15,019 bases of DNA from Phycisphaerae bacterium (GTDB taxonomy: Bacteria; Planctomycetota; Phycisphaerae; SM23-33), in contig DAOVQV010000007.1 in the NCBI GenBank assembly GCA_030628445.1, forward strand, positions 1 to 15,019, given 5' to 3'. Below are positions 1 to 7,429 of the stretch, piece after piece. A program made the translations under genes and the position numbers. Under the pieces are notes generated by a model. That model did not search any database, had not been told where the DNA came from, and worked only from the letters and a program-made list of their open reading frames with translations. Numbering within the stretch: position 1 is the stretch's first letter; each line of letters begins with the position of its first letter.

Positions 1-194
1 ACTTGTACCCGGGTATACTCATCCCCCAGCGCCTGAACGCGCGCCAAGCGTCTTGCTAATTCTAGCAGGCGCTGTCGGTGCCCGCCGTCTATCGACGATG
101 GGTCTGAAAGATGGCGTCGCAGTTCCGCGAGACTGACCACTCGGCCTCCTTGCCGTTGGTCTGCCCCGCACGGCCTTTGCTGAGGGATGAGCAT
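1..194 (-). CDS. Partial unknown protein downstream of mraZ
   Basis: An open frame starts at ATG 194 and runs off the left edge, so 64 codons are visible without a stop. The start is supported by a strong ribosome binding site, GAAAGGAG at 202-209 on the minus strand, seven bases before the ATG. It lies 73 bases after the mraZ stop and is probably co-transcribed with it. The visible N-terminus is basic and polar. It then turns into an Arg/Leu/Glu-rich, probably helical stretch (RQRLLELARRLARVQ, about residues 43-57). There is no signal peptide or membrane segment. In most bacteria rsmH follows mraZ, but the visible residues do not resemble the RsmH N-terminus. I do not recognise the family. 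The good RBS and uninterrupted frame make a real gene likely. Confidence 0.55.
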   Translation of the reverse strand, partial: MLIPQQRPCGADQRQGGRVVSLAELRRHLSDPSSIDGGHRQRLLELARRLARVQALGDEYTRVQ

Positions 195-267
195 ATGACG
201 ACTCCTTTCTTCCGGGCGAACGTCCCTGTCGCAGCCGACACCGCAGTCCTTTCTGGGCCGGTGAATC

Positions 268-744
268 CTACTGTATCGGTCTTTGTTCGGTTTCCGGATG
301 CATACGATCCGAGGCCTCGTACAGCACTTCTCCATAGCTGGGCAGGGCCTCTTCGACATGCTGCTCCCACTGGTCCGTGGGCCAGATCTCGATGTGATCG
401 AATACGCCCACCAACGTCACCTTCTGGGAGGTGACCGCACGCTGCATGGACTTCTCGGGCAAGACCACCCTGCCCTGGGAGTCCGGCTTGAGCATCCGAG
501 CCATCGCGAACAACAGATCAATCTTCCGTGTGTCCCTGCTGGGTAAGGGGGATCGCTTCAACGTGGCGACCAGGCGGCGATAGTACAGGTCCGGATACAA
601 CCAGAGGTGACGATCCGGACCCAACACTAGAAAGAAGTTCTTCCCATCTTCGGACGCTACGATTTGCTCCCGCAACGCCGCACTGATCGCCAAGCGATGT
701 TTCGCGTCAATCGTCTGCTCGAATTCGCCGACAAACAGTGCCAT
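268..744 (-). CDS. mraZ: Transcriptional regulator MraZ
   Basis: MraZ is a small AbrB-like DNA-binding protein that usually heads the division and cell-wall (dcw) cluster and represses its own promoter. This product is 158 residues, close to the usual 140-155. Both family signature motifs are present: DAKHR near residues 13-17 and DSQGR (about 89-93), one in each of the two swapped-hairpin repeats. The start at 744 gives the canonical N-terminus (MALFVGEFEQTIDAKHRL) and has AAGGA about eight bases upstream. The same frame stays open up to 933, but that extension covers the promoter and leader and is not credible. The gene after it is not recognisably rsmH, which is unusual. Family assignment is secure; the regulon is unknown. 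Confidence 0.93.
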   Translation of the reverse strand: MALFVGEFEQTIDAKHRLAISAALREQIVASEDGKNFFLVLGPDRHLWLYPDLYYRRLVATLKRSPLPSRDTRKIDLLFAMARMLKPDSQGRVVLPEKSMQRAVTSQKVTLVGVFDHIEIWPTDQWEQHVEEALPSYGEVLYEASDRMHPETEQRPIQ

Positions 745-758
745 CGCCAGGTCCTTGT

Positions 759-773
759 TCCCGCTTAGCGGGA
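759..773 (-). promoter_or_regulatory. Stem-loop in the mraZ leader
   Basis: A perfect 6-bp stem, TCCCGC/GCGGGA with a TTA loop, lies in the predicted 5' leader a few bases upstream of the mraZ ribosome binding site. It has no T-run after it, so it is not a terminator. It could influence translation or mRNA stability; no function is demonstrated. Confidence 0.4.
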
Positions 774-782
774 TCGGCAGGG

Positions 783-811
783 AAAATACACCACCAATAG
801 GGAATCGACAA
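783..811 (-). promoter_or_regulatory. Predicted sigma70-type promoter of mraZ with UP-like tract
   Basis: On the minus strand TTGTCG (806-811) is separated by exactly 17 bases from TATTTT (783-788). An A/T tract at 812-830 lies directly upstream, like an UP element. Transcription would start near 776 and leave a leader of about 32 bases. Plus-strand AGGGAA occurs at 779-784 and 799-804, 20 bp apart, flanking the -10 region. MraZ is known to bind short G-rich direct repeats, so these are possible autoregulatory sites, but the match to known boxes is loose. Confidence 0.5.
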
Positions 812-842
812 GAAAAAAATATTCGATGAGTGATTTTTTCTT
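810..842. repeat. AT-rich inverted repeat upstream of mraZ
   Basis: AAGAAAAAA (810-818) and TTTTTTCTT (834-842) form an all-AT inverted repeat within the 319-bp gap between mraZ and the glycosyltransferase gene. The left arm overlaps the UP-like tract of the mraZ promoter. The rest of the gap (about 843-1063) is more AT-rich than the flanking genes, and I see no gene, RNA or clear terminator in it. Confidence 0.35.
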
Positions 843-1063
843 TGAGCCGATTCCTAACAGACACCGGACCGCTGCAATTTGTTGCGCTAATATGGCAGCT
901 TGAGCCCAATATATTGCGTGCAGGGGCTACCAAAAATTTTTTCGGCTTGCCAGGACCGACTTGTCAAACAGCAACCGCCCAAGCGGTTAGTCCACAACAA
1001 GACGTGTTCGAGTTATCGGTCAGGGGACTTGATTTGGATGAGCCGAATCTCGCAAGTTCTTAG

Positions 1064-2227
1064 CTATGCGTCGGCGGTTTGCACCGGACAACTTCCAAAC
1101 CTTCCCGTCATTCGCCCGCCCGCGGCGACTTCAGCATACAGACGCTCATGGGCAGCCACGTTCGAGGCGATTGCGAACTGCTCGGCGACCCTCGCCCGCC
1201 CCGCCTCGCCAAGCCGCCTCCGCTCCCGCCGGTCACCCACGAGTTGAAGGATCGCCTCGGCGAGTGTCTGGACGTCGTCCGGAGCGACGAGCACCCCGGT
1301 TTGCCCGTCCACAACAACTTCTCGCAGCCCGGGAACCTTCGTGGCGATAACCGGCAGACCGGCAGCCATCGCCTCCGCAGCGGCCAGCCCGAACCCTTCC
1401 CAGCGACTGGGCATGACGAAGACGTCGGCCGCACTCAGCACGCCGCGAACATCCTCCACAAAACCCAGCAACCGAGCGAAACGCCCGCCCTCTCCGTGGC
1501 GAATGAAGTTCTCCACCAAGTCCCGCTTAGGTCCGTCTCCGGCGACGACCAGATTGACATGCTCGCCTCGCGCGCCAAGATGGCTGACCGCCCCCAACAG
1601 CCGGTCGATGCCCTTTTGATGGTCGAGCCGCCCCACAAACGCCAGCAGGACCTCCCGGGGACCTATGCGCCACTGGCGGCGCAGCTCTTTTCGCGCGGCG
1701 GGATCGGACGAGAAGCTCTCGATGTCCGTCCCGTTGGGGATCACGATATATCGCCAACGCGGTAACCCGCTGGCGCGGGCGTGGTAATCTCGAACCGACT
1801 CAGATACACAGACGATTCGCTCGCATCGCTCGGCGAAGAATCGCGCGTAGGCGAACTGCCACGGGCGAAACCGCCCTTCGGCGACGTGAACCGTATGCAG
1901 AAGATGCGGGACCCCCGCCAGGGCCGCAGCGGCCCGGCCGATAAGGTCGGCATGGAACAGGTGGGTGTGGAGGATATCAACGCGGGCGCGGCGCAGCAGA
2001 TTGACAAGGCGCAAGAACTTGGGTAAGTCCAAACGCCACCGCACGCCGAGGACAGTCACCTCAACGCCGGCGGCGGTCAACATATCAGCGACCCGCCCGC
2101 CGCGAAGGGCCACCACCTGAACGTCGAAGCGCCGCCTGTCCAGCCGCCGGGCCAGCTCGTAGACGCATCGCTCGGCCCCGGCCAGCTCCAGCTCCGTAAT
2201 CAGTTGACATATCCGCGTTCGCCGCAT
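1064..2227 (-). CDS. GT4-family glycosyltransferase
   Basis: The product has 387 residues and a GT-B fold. It likely transfers a nucleotide-activated sugar to a lipid, polysaccharide or other glycoconjugate on the cytoplasmic side of the membrane. The N-terminal domain begins with ICQLITELELAGAERCVYEL, the glycine-poor variant of the GT4 acceptor-domain start, followed by DILHTHLFHADLIGR. The C-terminal domain has FVGRLDHQKGIDRLL, VVAGDGP and the retaining-GT EX7E motif in EGFGLAAAEAMAAGLPVIAT. The start is fixed by GGAGGT seven bases before ATG 2227. The gene stands alone, divergent from deoC and 319 bp upstream of mraZ, so the context does not reveal its acceptor. Donor and acceptor cannot be read from the sequence. 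Confidence 0.9.
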   Translation of the reverse strand: MRRTRICQLITELELAGAERCVYELARRLDRRRFDVQVVALRGGRVADMLTAAGVEVTVLGVRWRLDLPKFLRLVNLLRRARVDILHTHLFHADLIGRAAAALAGVPHLLHTVHVAEGRFRPWQFAYARFFAERCERIVCVSESVRDYHARASGLPRWRYIVIPNGTDIESFSSDPAARKELRRQWRIGPREVLLAFVGRLDHQKGIDRLLGAVSHLGARGEHVNLVVAGDGPKRDLVENFIRHGEGGRFARLLGFVEDVRGVLSAADVFVMPSRWEGFGLAAAEAMAAGLPVIATKVPGLREVVVDGQTGVLVAPDDVQTLAEAILQLVGDRRERRRLGEAGRARVAEQFAIASNVAAHERLYAEVAAGGRMTGRFGSCPVQTADA

Positions 2228-2337
2228 CTGGCGACCTCCAGGAAAAGATACATCTTATAGACCCGCCCGCCCCGTTCAACCGCAAAGACTGGCCGTCTTG
2301 AGACACCGCTGATATCCTTGGCGGAAAGGATCGGCCG

Positions 2338-3012
2338 ATGAACCGGCGCCAACCTACAAGAGACGAACTGGCGGCGATGATTGACCACGCGATCTTGCGG
2401 CCGGATGCGACACTGGCGGATCTGACCGCCGCGTGCGATCTGGCGCGCCGAGTGCGGGTCGCCTGTCTCTGCGTGCGGGGCAGCGACGTGGGCGAAGTCA
2501 GTAGGGTTCTTTCCGGGACCGGCGTTCCCATCGGGACCGTAATAGGGTTTCCGCACGGGTGCTCCAGCACCGCGGCGAAGGTTTCCGAAGCCCGCCAGGC
2601 GGTCGGAGACGGGGCGGACGAGCTCGACATGGTCCTGAACATCTCGCGGCTGCGGAGCGGGCAGGTCGCATACGTCCGGGACGAGATCGCCGCCGTGGTG
2701 ACGGCCTCCAAGGGTAAGTGCGTCAAAGTGATCCTGGAATGCTGCTACCTCAGCGCCGATCAGAAGGCCGCCGCGTCCCGGGCAGCCATCGCCGCCGGGG
2801 CGAAGTTCGTCAAAACCTCTACCGGCTTCGGACCGGGCGGGGCCACCGTCGAGGACGTCAAGTTCCTTCGCGCCCACGTGGGCGATCGGGCCGGTGTAAA
2901 GGCGGCCGGGGGTATCCGAACGCTCGCCGACGCCCTGAGCATGATCGCCGCCGGCGCGAATAGAATCGGAACCAGCAGCACCGAGGCGATCCTCGCCGAG
3001 CTGCCGGTCTGA
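2338..3012 (+). CDS. deoC: Deoxyribose-phosphate aldolase
   Basis: DeoC is a class I aldolase that splits 2-deoxyribose-5-phosphate into glyceraldehyde-3-phosphate and acetaldehyde in deoxynucleoside catabolism. The 224-residue product is full length for the short bacterial form. It keeps the N-terminal IDHxxLxPxAT signature (residues 15-25), the acidic residue D97 in ELDMV, the Schiff-base lysine K159 in FVKTSTGFG and the second active-site lysine K188 in VKAAGGIRT. A GGAAAGGA ribosome binding site lies about eight bases before ATG 2338. Residues 134-137 read ECCY, where enzymes of this family more often have ET(G/C) followed by a non-Cys residue. No other nucleoside catabolism genes are adjacent. 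Confidence 0.95.
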   Translation: MNRRQPTRDELAAMIDHAILRPDATLADLTAACDLARRVRVACLCVRGSDVGEVSRVLSGTGVPIGTVIGFPHGCSSTAAKVSEARQAVGDGADELDMVLNISRLRSGQVAYVRDEIAAVVTASKGKCVKVILECCYLSADQKAAASRAAIAAGAKFVKTSTGFGPGGATVEDVKFLRAHVGDRAGVKAAGGIRTLADALSMIAAGANRIGTSSTEAILAELPV

Positions 3013-3027
3013 GCTGGTCCACCCGAT

Positions 3028-3044
3028 GGGGCAGCGCCCGCCCC
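3028..3044. terminator. Weak hairpin between convergent genes
   Basis: GGGGC (3028-3032) and GCCCC (3040-3044) form a 5-bp GC stem with a 7-base loop in the 35-bp space between the deoC stop and the stop of the convergent GH130 gene. No T-run follows on either strand, so it is at best a weak bidirectional terminator. Confidence 0.2.
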
Positions 3045-3047
3045 TAC

Positions 3048-4097
3048 TTACTTCTTGGCGGCCGCTATCATCTCGTCGATCGTCGTCACCGCTGCAGCGC
3101 AGATGCTGTCCGCCGCTCCGTAGTAGACCGTAAGCTGCCCGTCGGCGTCGGCGATCAACCCGTTTGAGAAGACCACGTCACCAAAGAGGCCCGCCCTTTC
3201 GTACTCGGTCTGCGGTTCCAGCACCGGGGCGCTGGAGCGGGCGATGATCTTCTCGGGATGGTCCAGGTCGCTGAGCATGGCGCCGAGGGTATACCGTCGC
3301 CCCTCGTCGCATGCGTGGAAGATCTCGACCCACCCCGCCTCGGTGCGGATCGGCGGCGCGCCCGCGCCGACGCGTTCGGACATCCAGCCCCGCCCCTGCG
3401 GCGCAAGCGTCATGTGATGATCGCCCCAGCTAAGCAGGTCCGGCGAATACCCCGTCCAGATGGCGGCCGGATTGAACTCGCTCTTGTAGGGCCGGTGCCG
3501 GCAGATGTACTTCCCGCGGACCTTTTGCGGAAAGATGCACACGTCCTTATTGTACGGCGGAAAGATTACACCGTGGCGCTTGAACGTCTTGAAATCCTCC
3601 GTCGACGCCAGCGCGACCGTCACACCCATCTGCGAGACCGCCGTGTACGTGATGTAGTATCGCCCGTCGATATGCGTTATCCTCGCGTCCTCACACCCGA
3701 ACGCCTCATACGGCGCGGCCGGAAAGATCGCCGGGGCAGGATCAAACACGAAGTGCTCGCCGTCCTTGCTGCGTGCGACGCGCAGGTGTGACATGCTTGT
3801 AAGCAAGGTCCTCCCGCCATAGCGGTACTTCCGCGGGTCCGTCGTATCCAAGGCTGGATCGTCTTTGGGAATGTTCACCGTTCGGACCTCATCGGCGCCC
3901 GCGTCATAGACGAGTGTCGATACGGCTTCGGATGTCTGAAGCGGCGCCTCCGCGACCCGCACGACGAGCAGCACCTGCTTACCGAACCGCACGGCGCCTG
4001 GATTGAACGTGGATACGACCTTCAGGGCCGGTGCGGTCGGTTCCAGATCATCCGGACTCAGCAGCGGATTGGCGTCCATTCGTCTCATCATCGTCAC
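3048..4097 (-). CDS. GH130-type beta-mannoside phosphorylase-like enzyme
   Basis: The 349-residue product has the five-bladed propeller pattern of GH130, a family of phosphorylases (and some hydrolases) acting on beta-mannosides. Seen motifs are FNPGAV (31-36), the catalytic-acid motif GCEDARIT with D137, FPQK with K192, RHRP with R202, YTLGAMLSDLD (269-279) and the C-terminal VVFSNG and YYGAAD motifs. Basic residues at the K192 and R202 positions are those that bind phosphate in characterised phosphorylases, so phosphorolysis is more likely than hydrolysis; this is inference. There is no signal peptide, so it acts in the cytoplasm. The GTG start at 4097 overlaps the upstream stop by four bases (GTGA) with GGAAGG six bases before it. 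ATG 4091 is an alternative start. Confidence 0.85.
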   Translation of the reverse strand: MTMMRRMDANPLLSPDDLEPTAPALKVVSTFNPGAVRFGKQVLLVVRVAEAPLQTSEAVSTLVYDAGADEVRTVNIPKDDPALDTTDPRKYRYGGRTLLTSMSHLRVARSKDGEHFVFDPAPAIFPAAPYEAFGCEDARITHIDGRYYITYTAVSQMGVTVALASTEDFKTFKRHGVIFPPYNKDVCIFPQKVRGKYICRHRPYKSEFNPAAIWTGYSPDLLSWGDHHMTLAPQGRGWMSERVGAGAPPIRTEAGWVEIFHACDEGRRYTLGAMLSDLDHPEKIIARSSAPVLEPQTEYERAGLFGDVVFSNGLIADADGQLTVYYGAADSICAAAVTTIDEMIAAAKK

Positions 4098-4723
4098 TTC
4101 TTACCTTCCGCGCCGCGCCTGCGCCAACTGCCCGCCACCGCACTGACGATAAGGATAAGGTGCCCGACCGTCTCAGCGCCTTCTTCCAATGCGGTGTGAA
4201 TGGCGTCCTCGCCCGGGATAATCGGGATGTGGCGCGCGCTGAAAACTCGCTTGGCGATCATTTGCGACAGCGCGTATGTGACCATCGCCGCCAGCAGCCA
4301 CGATATGTGAGGCCAGTCGGGGGGCGACGCCGCAATCCGCTTGCGCCAGAGGATCGCCCAGGCGCCCGCCGTCCCGAACAGCGCAAAGATCACCCTGTCC
4401 ATATGGGCGAAATGAATCTCCCTGCACATCAGCGACGCGACAAGGAAGGTCACAATGGCAAGAGGCCAGTTGCGCGTAATCGCCGTGCGGATGACGTAGA
4501 TCGCCGCCGCGACCCCAATCAAATAGGGACCGATCTGCTCAAGGACGATTTGAAGACGTTCGTAGTCCGCCCCGAGCTTGTGCCCGACCGTAAGAGACAC
4601 CACAACCGCCGGGCCAAACAGCATCGGTGACCAACTTATCCGCCTGGCCCATGGCTTCGTGGGCGTCTTTTTCGTCGTTGCGTCCAACCAAGCACTCCCA
4701 AACACCTCACCCGAGCAGCCCAT
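4094..4723 (-). CDS. Multi-pass membrane protein of unknown function
   Basis: I do not recognise this 209-residue protein. It shows about five or six hydrophobic segments (roughly 35-50, 63-80, 85-100, 109-126, 138-155 and 183-200). Polar residues cluster in two places at membrane edges: REIHF (101-105) and HTALEEGAETVGH (176-188). A Glu/His arrangement like this could bind a metal, but that is speculation. Its stop overlaps the GTG start of the GH130 gene by four bases, so the two are translationally coupled. A transport or sensing role for mannoside use is possible. The start is uncertain: no clear ribosome binding site precedes ATG 4723, and the first 30 residues are non-hydrophobic. A start nearer M34 is possible. 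Confidence 0.65.
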   Translation of the reverse strand: MGCSGEVFGSAWLDATTKKTPTKPWARRISWSPMLFGPAVVVSLTVGHKLGADYERLQIVLEQIGPYLIGVAAAIYVIRTAITRNWPLAIVTFLVASLMCREIHFAHMDRVIFALFGTAGAWAILWRKRIAASPPDWPHISWLLAAMVTYALSQMIAKRVFSARHIPIIPGEDAIHTALEEGAETVGHLILIVSAVAGSWRRRGAEGKK

Positions 4724-4823
4724 TGCGACGGGTCGATACGATACCCCAACGCGCGGCGCAAAAAAAGGGTCTGTGCCGAAACCGCGCGGTCAGGTCGCCA
4801 AGGCCCATCCCGGATCATGACAA

Positions 4824-4852
4824 TTGACGAAGGTGAATCCGCCATGTAGTCT
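4824..4852 (+). promoter_or_regulatory. Candidate promoter of the URO-D/amidohydrolase pair
   Basis: TTGACG (4824-4829) and TAGTCT (4847-4852) are 17 bases apart, and transcription would start about 35 bases before ATG 4894. The -35 is near consensus (5/6) but the -10 is poor (3/6). The region lies between two divergent genes, where a promoter is expected. Confidence 0.35.
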
Positions 4853-4893
4853 CCGGGGTGCGTGTTGTGCGAGAAGTTAACGGGAGAACGCAC

Positions 4894-5976
4894 ATGCAGT
4901 TGCAATACAAAGGCGACTTCGACGAGGCGCTGAAGCGATTCGAGGGTTGGTGGGACTGTCAGATCATCGACCGTCCGCTTGTCAGCATCTCGGTTAAGTC
5001 CGATGGGGCGGTGAAACTCCCGGCCAAATCGCATCCGACGATCCGCCAGAAGTGGATGGACGTCCAGTACAACGTCGAACTGTTCGAGGGGTCCCTGGAC
5101 GCAGCGGTATTCCTGGGGGAGACGTTCCCAAAATTCAGCCCGAACCTGGGCCCGGACGTATGCGCGTCGCTTTTCGGGGCTGAGCTTAAGTTCAGCGCGC
5201 GGACGAGCTGGTCAGTGCCGATCCTCGAAAGCTCCCGACAGATTCTAGGCCGCAAGCCCGATCTCGATAATGTCTATTGGCAGACGATTCGCGATATGAC
5301 CGACCTTTCGCTTCAGCGGGGGGCGGGTAGGTGGGTGACGGGCATCACCGACATGCACACCAACGGCGATCTGCTGGCGGCCCTTCGCGGCCCGATGGAG
5401 TTGTGCCTGGACCTGGCCGACGACATCGAGGCGGTCAGGGCGGGATGCGAGCACGTGACGGATTTCTTCCCGACGATATACGAGGATTTGTGGGGTCGGA
5501 TCGAAGCGGCCGGTATGCCCGCAACCACGTTCTGCCCGATCCTTCACGCCGGGAGGTCGTACATGACCAGCTGCGACTTTATCTGCCTGATCTCGCCTGA
5601 GATGCTCGCCAAGACAATCCTGCCCAGCATCGTCCGCGAGGCCGGGTATCTGGAGCGTAGCATGTTCCACCTGGACGGGCCCGGCGCCCTGGTGCATCTT
5701 GACGCGCTGCTGGAGTTGGACGAACTGGACGGGGTCCAATGGGTCTACGGGGCGGGTAAGGGCCCGGGGGGACGCTGGGTGGATGTCTATAAGAAGATCC
5801 AGGCGGCCGGGAAGTGCATGCAGTTGAAGTGCCGGGACATCGACGACGCCGTCGCCTTGACCGAACATCTCAGGCCCGAGGGCCTGTGGTTTACGATCGG
5901 GGCCGAATACTCCCGCGACGAGGCTGAAGCGTTCCTCGCCTGGATCGGCCGCTGGGCGGCGGGAAAACGTGGATAG
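4894..5976 (+). CDS. Uroporphyrinogen decarboxylase-fold protein (URO-D-like)
   Basis: The 360-residue product resembles the URO-D-like proteins (COG0407 type), a fold shared by heme-pathway decarboxylases and corrinoid methyltransferases. Visible features are the N-terminal RFEGWWDCQIIDRPLVSI segment, ITDMHTNGDLLAALRGP mid-protein, and SMFHLDGPGALVHLDALLEL near the C-terminal half. The FHLDG motif is typical of the non-heme branch. It lacks the usual HemE arginine-rich N-terminal signature, so authentic HemE activity is unlikely. The start at 4894 is chosen because GGGAG lies seven bases before it; the frame opens at GTG 4858 but without support. It is followed nine bases later by an amidohydrolase gene, suggesting one catabolic pathway. 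The substrate is unknown. Confidence 0.8.
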   Translation: MQLQYKGDFDEALKRFEGWWDCQIIDRPLVSISVKSDGAVKLPAKSHPTIRQKWMDVQYNVELFEGSLDAAVFLGETFPKFSPNLGPDVCASLFGAELKFSARTSWSVPILESSRQILGRKPDLDNVYWQTIRDMTDLSLQRGAGRWVTGITDMHTNGDLLAALRGPMELCLDLADDIEAVRAGCEHVTDFFPTIYEDLWGRIEAAGMPATTFCPILHAGRSYMTSCDFICLISPEMLAKTILPSIVREAGYLERSMFHLDGPGALVHLDALLELDELDGVQWVYGAGKGPGGRWVDVYKKIQAAGKCMQLKCRDIDDAVALTEHLRPEGLWFTIGAEYSRDEAEAFLAWIGRWAAGKRG

Positions 5977-5985
5977 AGAACACAG

Positions 5986-6780
5986 ATGAGCGCAATCGAC
6001 GTACACGTACACGCGTTTCCGGATGACCTGGGCCCCCGGGCGATCGCCAAGCTCGAGGCGCAATGCCCCTGGCGCTGCGTCGCAGGCGGGACAATCGGCG
6101 AGCTGATCGAGTCGATGGACGCCGCTGACATCGACGCATCCGTCGTCTGCACCATCGCCACCAAGCCGGGGCAGGTAAAGGGAATCCTCAAATGGTGCGA
6201 GAAGATCCGCTGCGAGAGGATCGAACCGCTCCCGTCCGTTCACCCCCAAGATAAAAACAAGCCCGAGTGGATCGGACGGTTCGCCAAAGAGGGTTTTGTT
6301 GGAATCAAATTGCACCCGATGTACCAGGATTTCACGGCCGACGAGACGGCCACTGATGAGATCTACGCCGCGGCCGCCGAGCACGGACTTGTCGTCACGG
6401 CGCACTGCGGGCGGGACATCGCCTTCCCGCCCGACGATGACCGAGCCTCGCCCCAGCGCTTTGCGCACGTGTTAGAGAAGTTCGATGGGCTTAAACTGCT
6501 GTGCACACACATGGGCGGGTGGCGGATGTGGGACGAGGTTGAACGGCACATCCTCGGGACCGGGTGCTACCTGGAGACGTCTTTCGCGTTGGAAGAGCTG
6601 GGCCCCCAGCGAGCGGTCCAGATGATGCGAACGCACGGGATCGAGCGGGTGATGTTCGGGACGGACTGGCCGTGGAAACGACAGGACGACGAGGTGCAGC
6701 GAATCAAGCACTTGCCCATCACCGCCGCCGAGGCCGACGCAATCCTGTTCTCCAACGCGGCGAAGCTGTTGGGGTATTGA
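5986..6780 (+). CDS. Amidohydrolase-2-family metal-dependent hydrolase
   Basis: This 264-residue TIM-barrel protein belongs to the amidohydrolase superfamily, probably the amidohydrolase-2 (PF04909-like) branch of hydrolases and decarboxylases. Metal-site residues appear in the expected order: DVHVH with H7 and H9, GIKLHP with H110, TAHCG with H140, CTHMGG with H175 and FGTDWP with D227. No signal peptide is present, so it is cytoplasmic. It begins nine bases after the URO-D-like stop and is almost certainly in the same transcript. The ribosome binding site is weak, consistent with translational coupling. The pair may process a carboxylated or cyclic small molecule, but the substrate cannot be read from the sequence. 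Confidence 0.88.
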   Translation: MSAIDVHVHAFPDDLGPRAIAKLEAQCPWRCVAGGTIGELIESMDAADIDASVVCTIATKPGQVKGILKWCEKIRCERIEPLPSVHPQDKNKPEWIGRFAKEGFVGIKLHPMYQDFTADETATDEIYAAAAEHGLVVTAHCGRDIAFPPDDDRASPQRFAHVLEKFDGLKLLCTHMGGWRMWDEVERHILGTGCYLETSFALEELGPQRAVQMMRTHGIERVMFGTDWPWKRQDDEVQRIKHLPITAAEADAILFSNAAKLLGY

Positions 6781-6790
6781 GGATCCCTAA

Positions 6791-7360
6791 CTAACGCAGC
6801 GGGACAAAGGCCTGCAACTGCGGCTGATCGGCACGGCGAATCCGCCACCCTTGGGGGCCGAAGCTCCAGTGCAGGCTCCAGCTCACAAACGGGTTCCGCA
6901 TACCGATCTCGTCGGCGTCCGTGATGATCTGCGTCGTCAGCACCGTCCGTGCTTCCCTATCGGACATCTCCATGTCGTGACTGACAAACTTAACGGCGGT
7001 GATCTTGTATCTGCCAATGGCAGAGTTGGCGGAGCTGACCGCCGCGGATCTCCCGATCCTGCCCCGCGCGCCGGACAACTCGAAATCATCGGTAAGGTAT
7101 GCAGCAATGGCGTCTACGTCGAGCACCTCAGCGTGGCGAGCCAGCTGCTCAATGGCCTCGCTGAGCTTCTCTCGCAATGTCACAACGGATGCTTCCAGCA
7201 CGAACACGCTCGCCGCCAAGGCCAATGGTATGAGCAATCGTTGGGCCGTCTTTCGCGTGCGCCGCCCGCGCCAGACAACAAACAGGACCAGCTCCGCCGC
7301 CGCCAGGGCGACGTACAGATAAAGCGGGGCTTCGAAGAAGGTTCTCTTCAGTGCTTCCAT
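6791..7360 (-). CDS. Membrane-anchored NTF2/SnoaL-like protein
   Basis: The 189-residue product starts with two hydrophobic helices (about residues 13-30 and 42-60) split by a very basic loop (RGRRTRKTAQR). These are followed by a soluble domain of about 120 residues. The soluble part has the NTF2/SnoaL-like pattern: a helix (LREKLSEAIEQLARHAEVLD), then DAIAAYLTDDFEL, and a C-terminal series of strands ending in SWSLHWSFGPQGWRIRRAD. By the positive-inside rule the loop is cytoplasmic and both ends face outward, so the domain is probably extracytoplasmic. Function is unknown; such domains bind small ligands or assist complexes. No ribosome binding site precedes ATG 7360 and a TATAAT box lies only eight bases upstream. 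It is convergent with the amidohydrolase gene. Confidence 0.75.
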   Translation of the reverse strand: MEALKRTFFEAPLYLYVALAAAELVLFVVWRGRRTRKTAQRLLIPLALAASVFVLEASVVTLREKLSEAIEQLARHAEVLDVDAIAAYLTDDFELSGARGRIGRSAAVSSANSAIGRYKITAVKFVSHDMEMSDREARTVLTTQIITDADEIGMRNPFVSWSLHWSFGPQGWRIRRADQPQLQAFVPLR

Positions 7361-7368
7361 AAGACGTG

Positions 7369-7397
7369 ATTATACCGGACTCGCCACGTCAGCTAAA
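7369..7397 (-). promoter_or_regulatory. Promoter immediately upstream of the NTF2-like gene
   Basis: A perfect TATAAT (7369-7374 on the minus strand) is separated by 17 bases from a weak -35, TTTAGC (7392-7397). Transcription would start at about 7362-7360, at or within two bases of the ATG at 7360. There is no ribosome binding site, which predicts a leaderless mRNA. Confidence 0.5.
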
Positions 7398-7429
7398 GTT
7401 TTCCGGCGCGGCGAGGCGATAAAGCTTCA

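Noticed and set aside
745..933. Upstream extension of the mraZ frame to 933
   Set aside because: It covers the predicted promoter and leader, encodes an unlike-MraZ peptide and lacks a ribosome binding site; the canonical N-terminus starts at 744.
4858..4893. GTG start for the URO-D-like protein
   Set aside because: There is no ribosome binding site at GTG 4858, and the extra 12 residues overlap the predicted transcription start.
5245..6468. 407-codon frame antisense to the URO-D-like and amidohydrolase genes
   Set aside because: It is opposite two genes with conserved motifs, and its composition is that of a GC-rich shadow.
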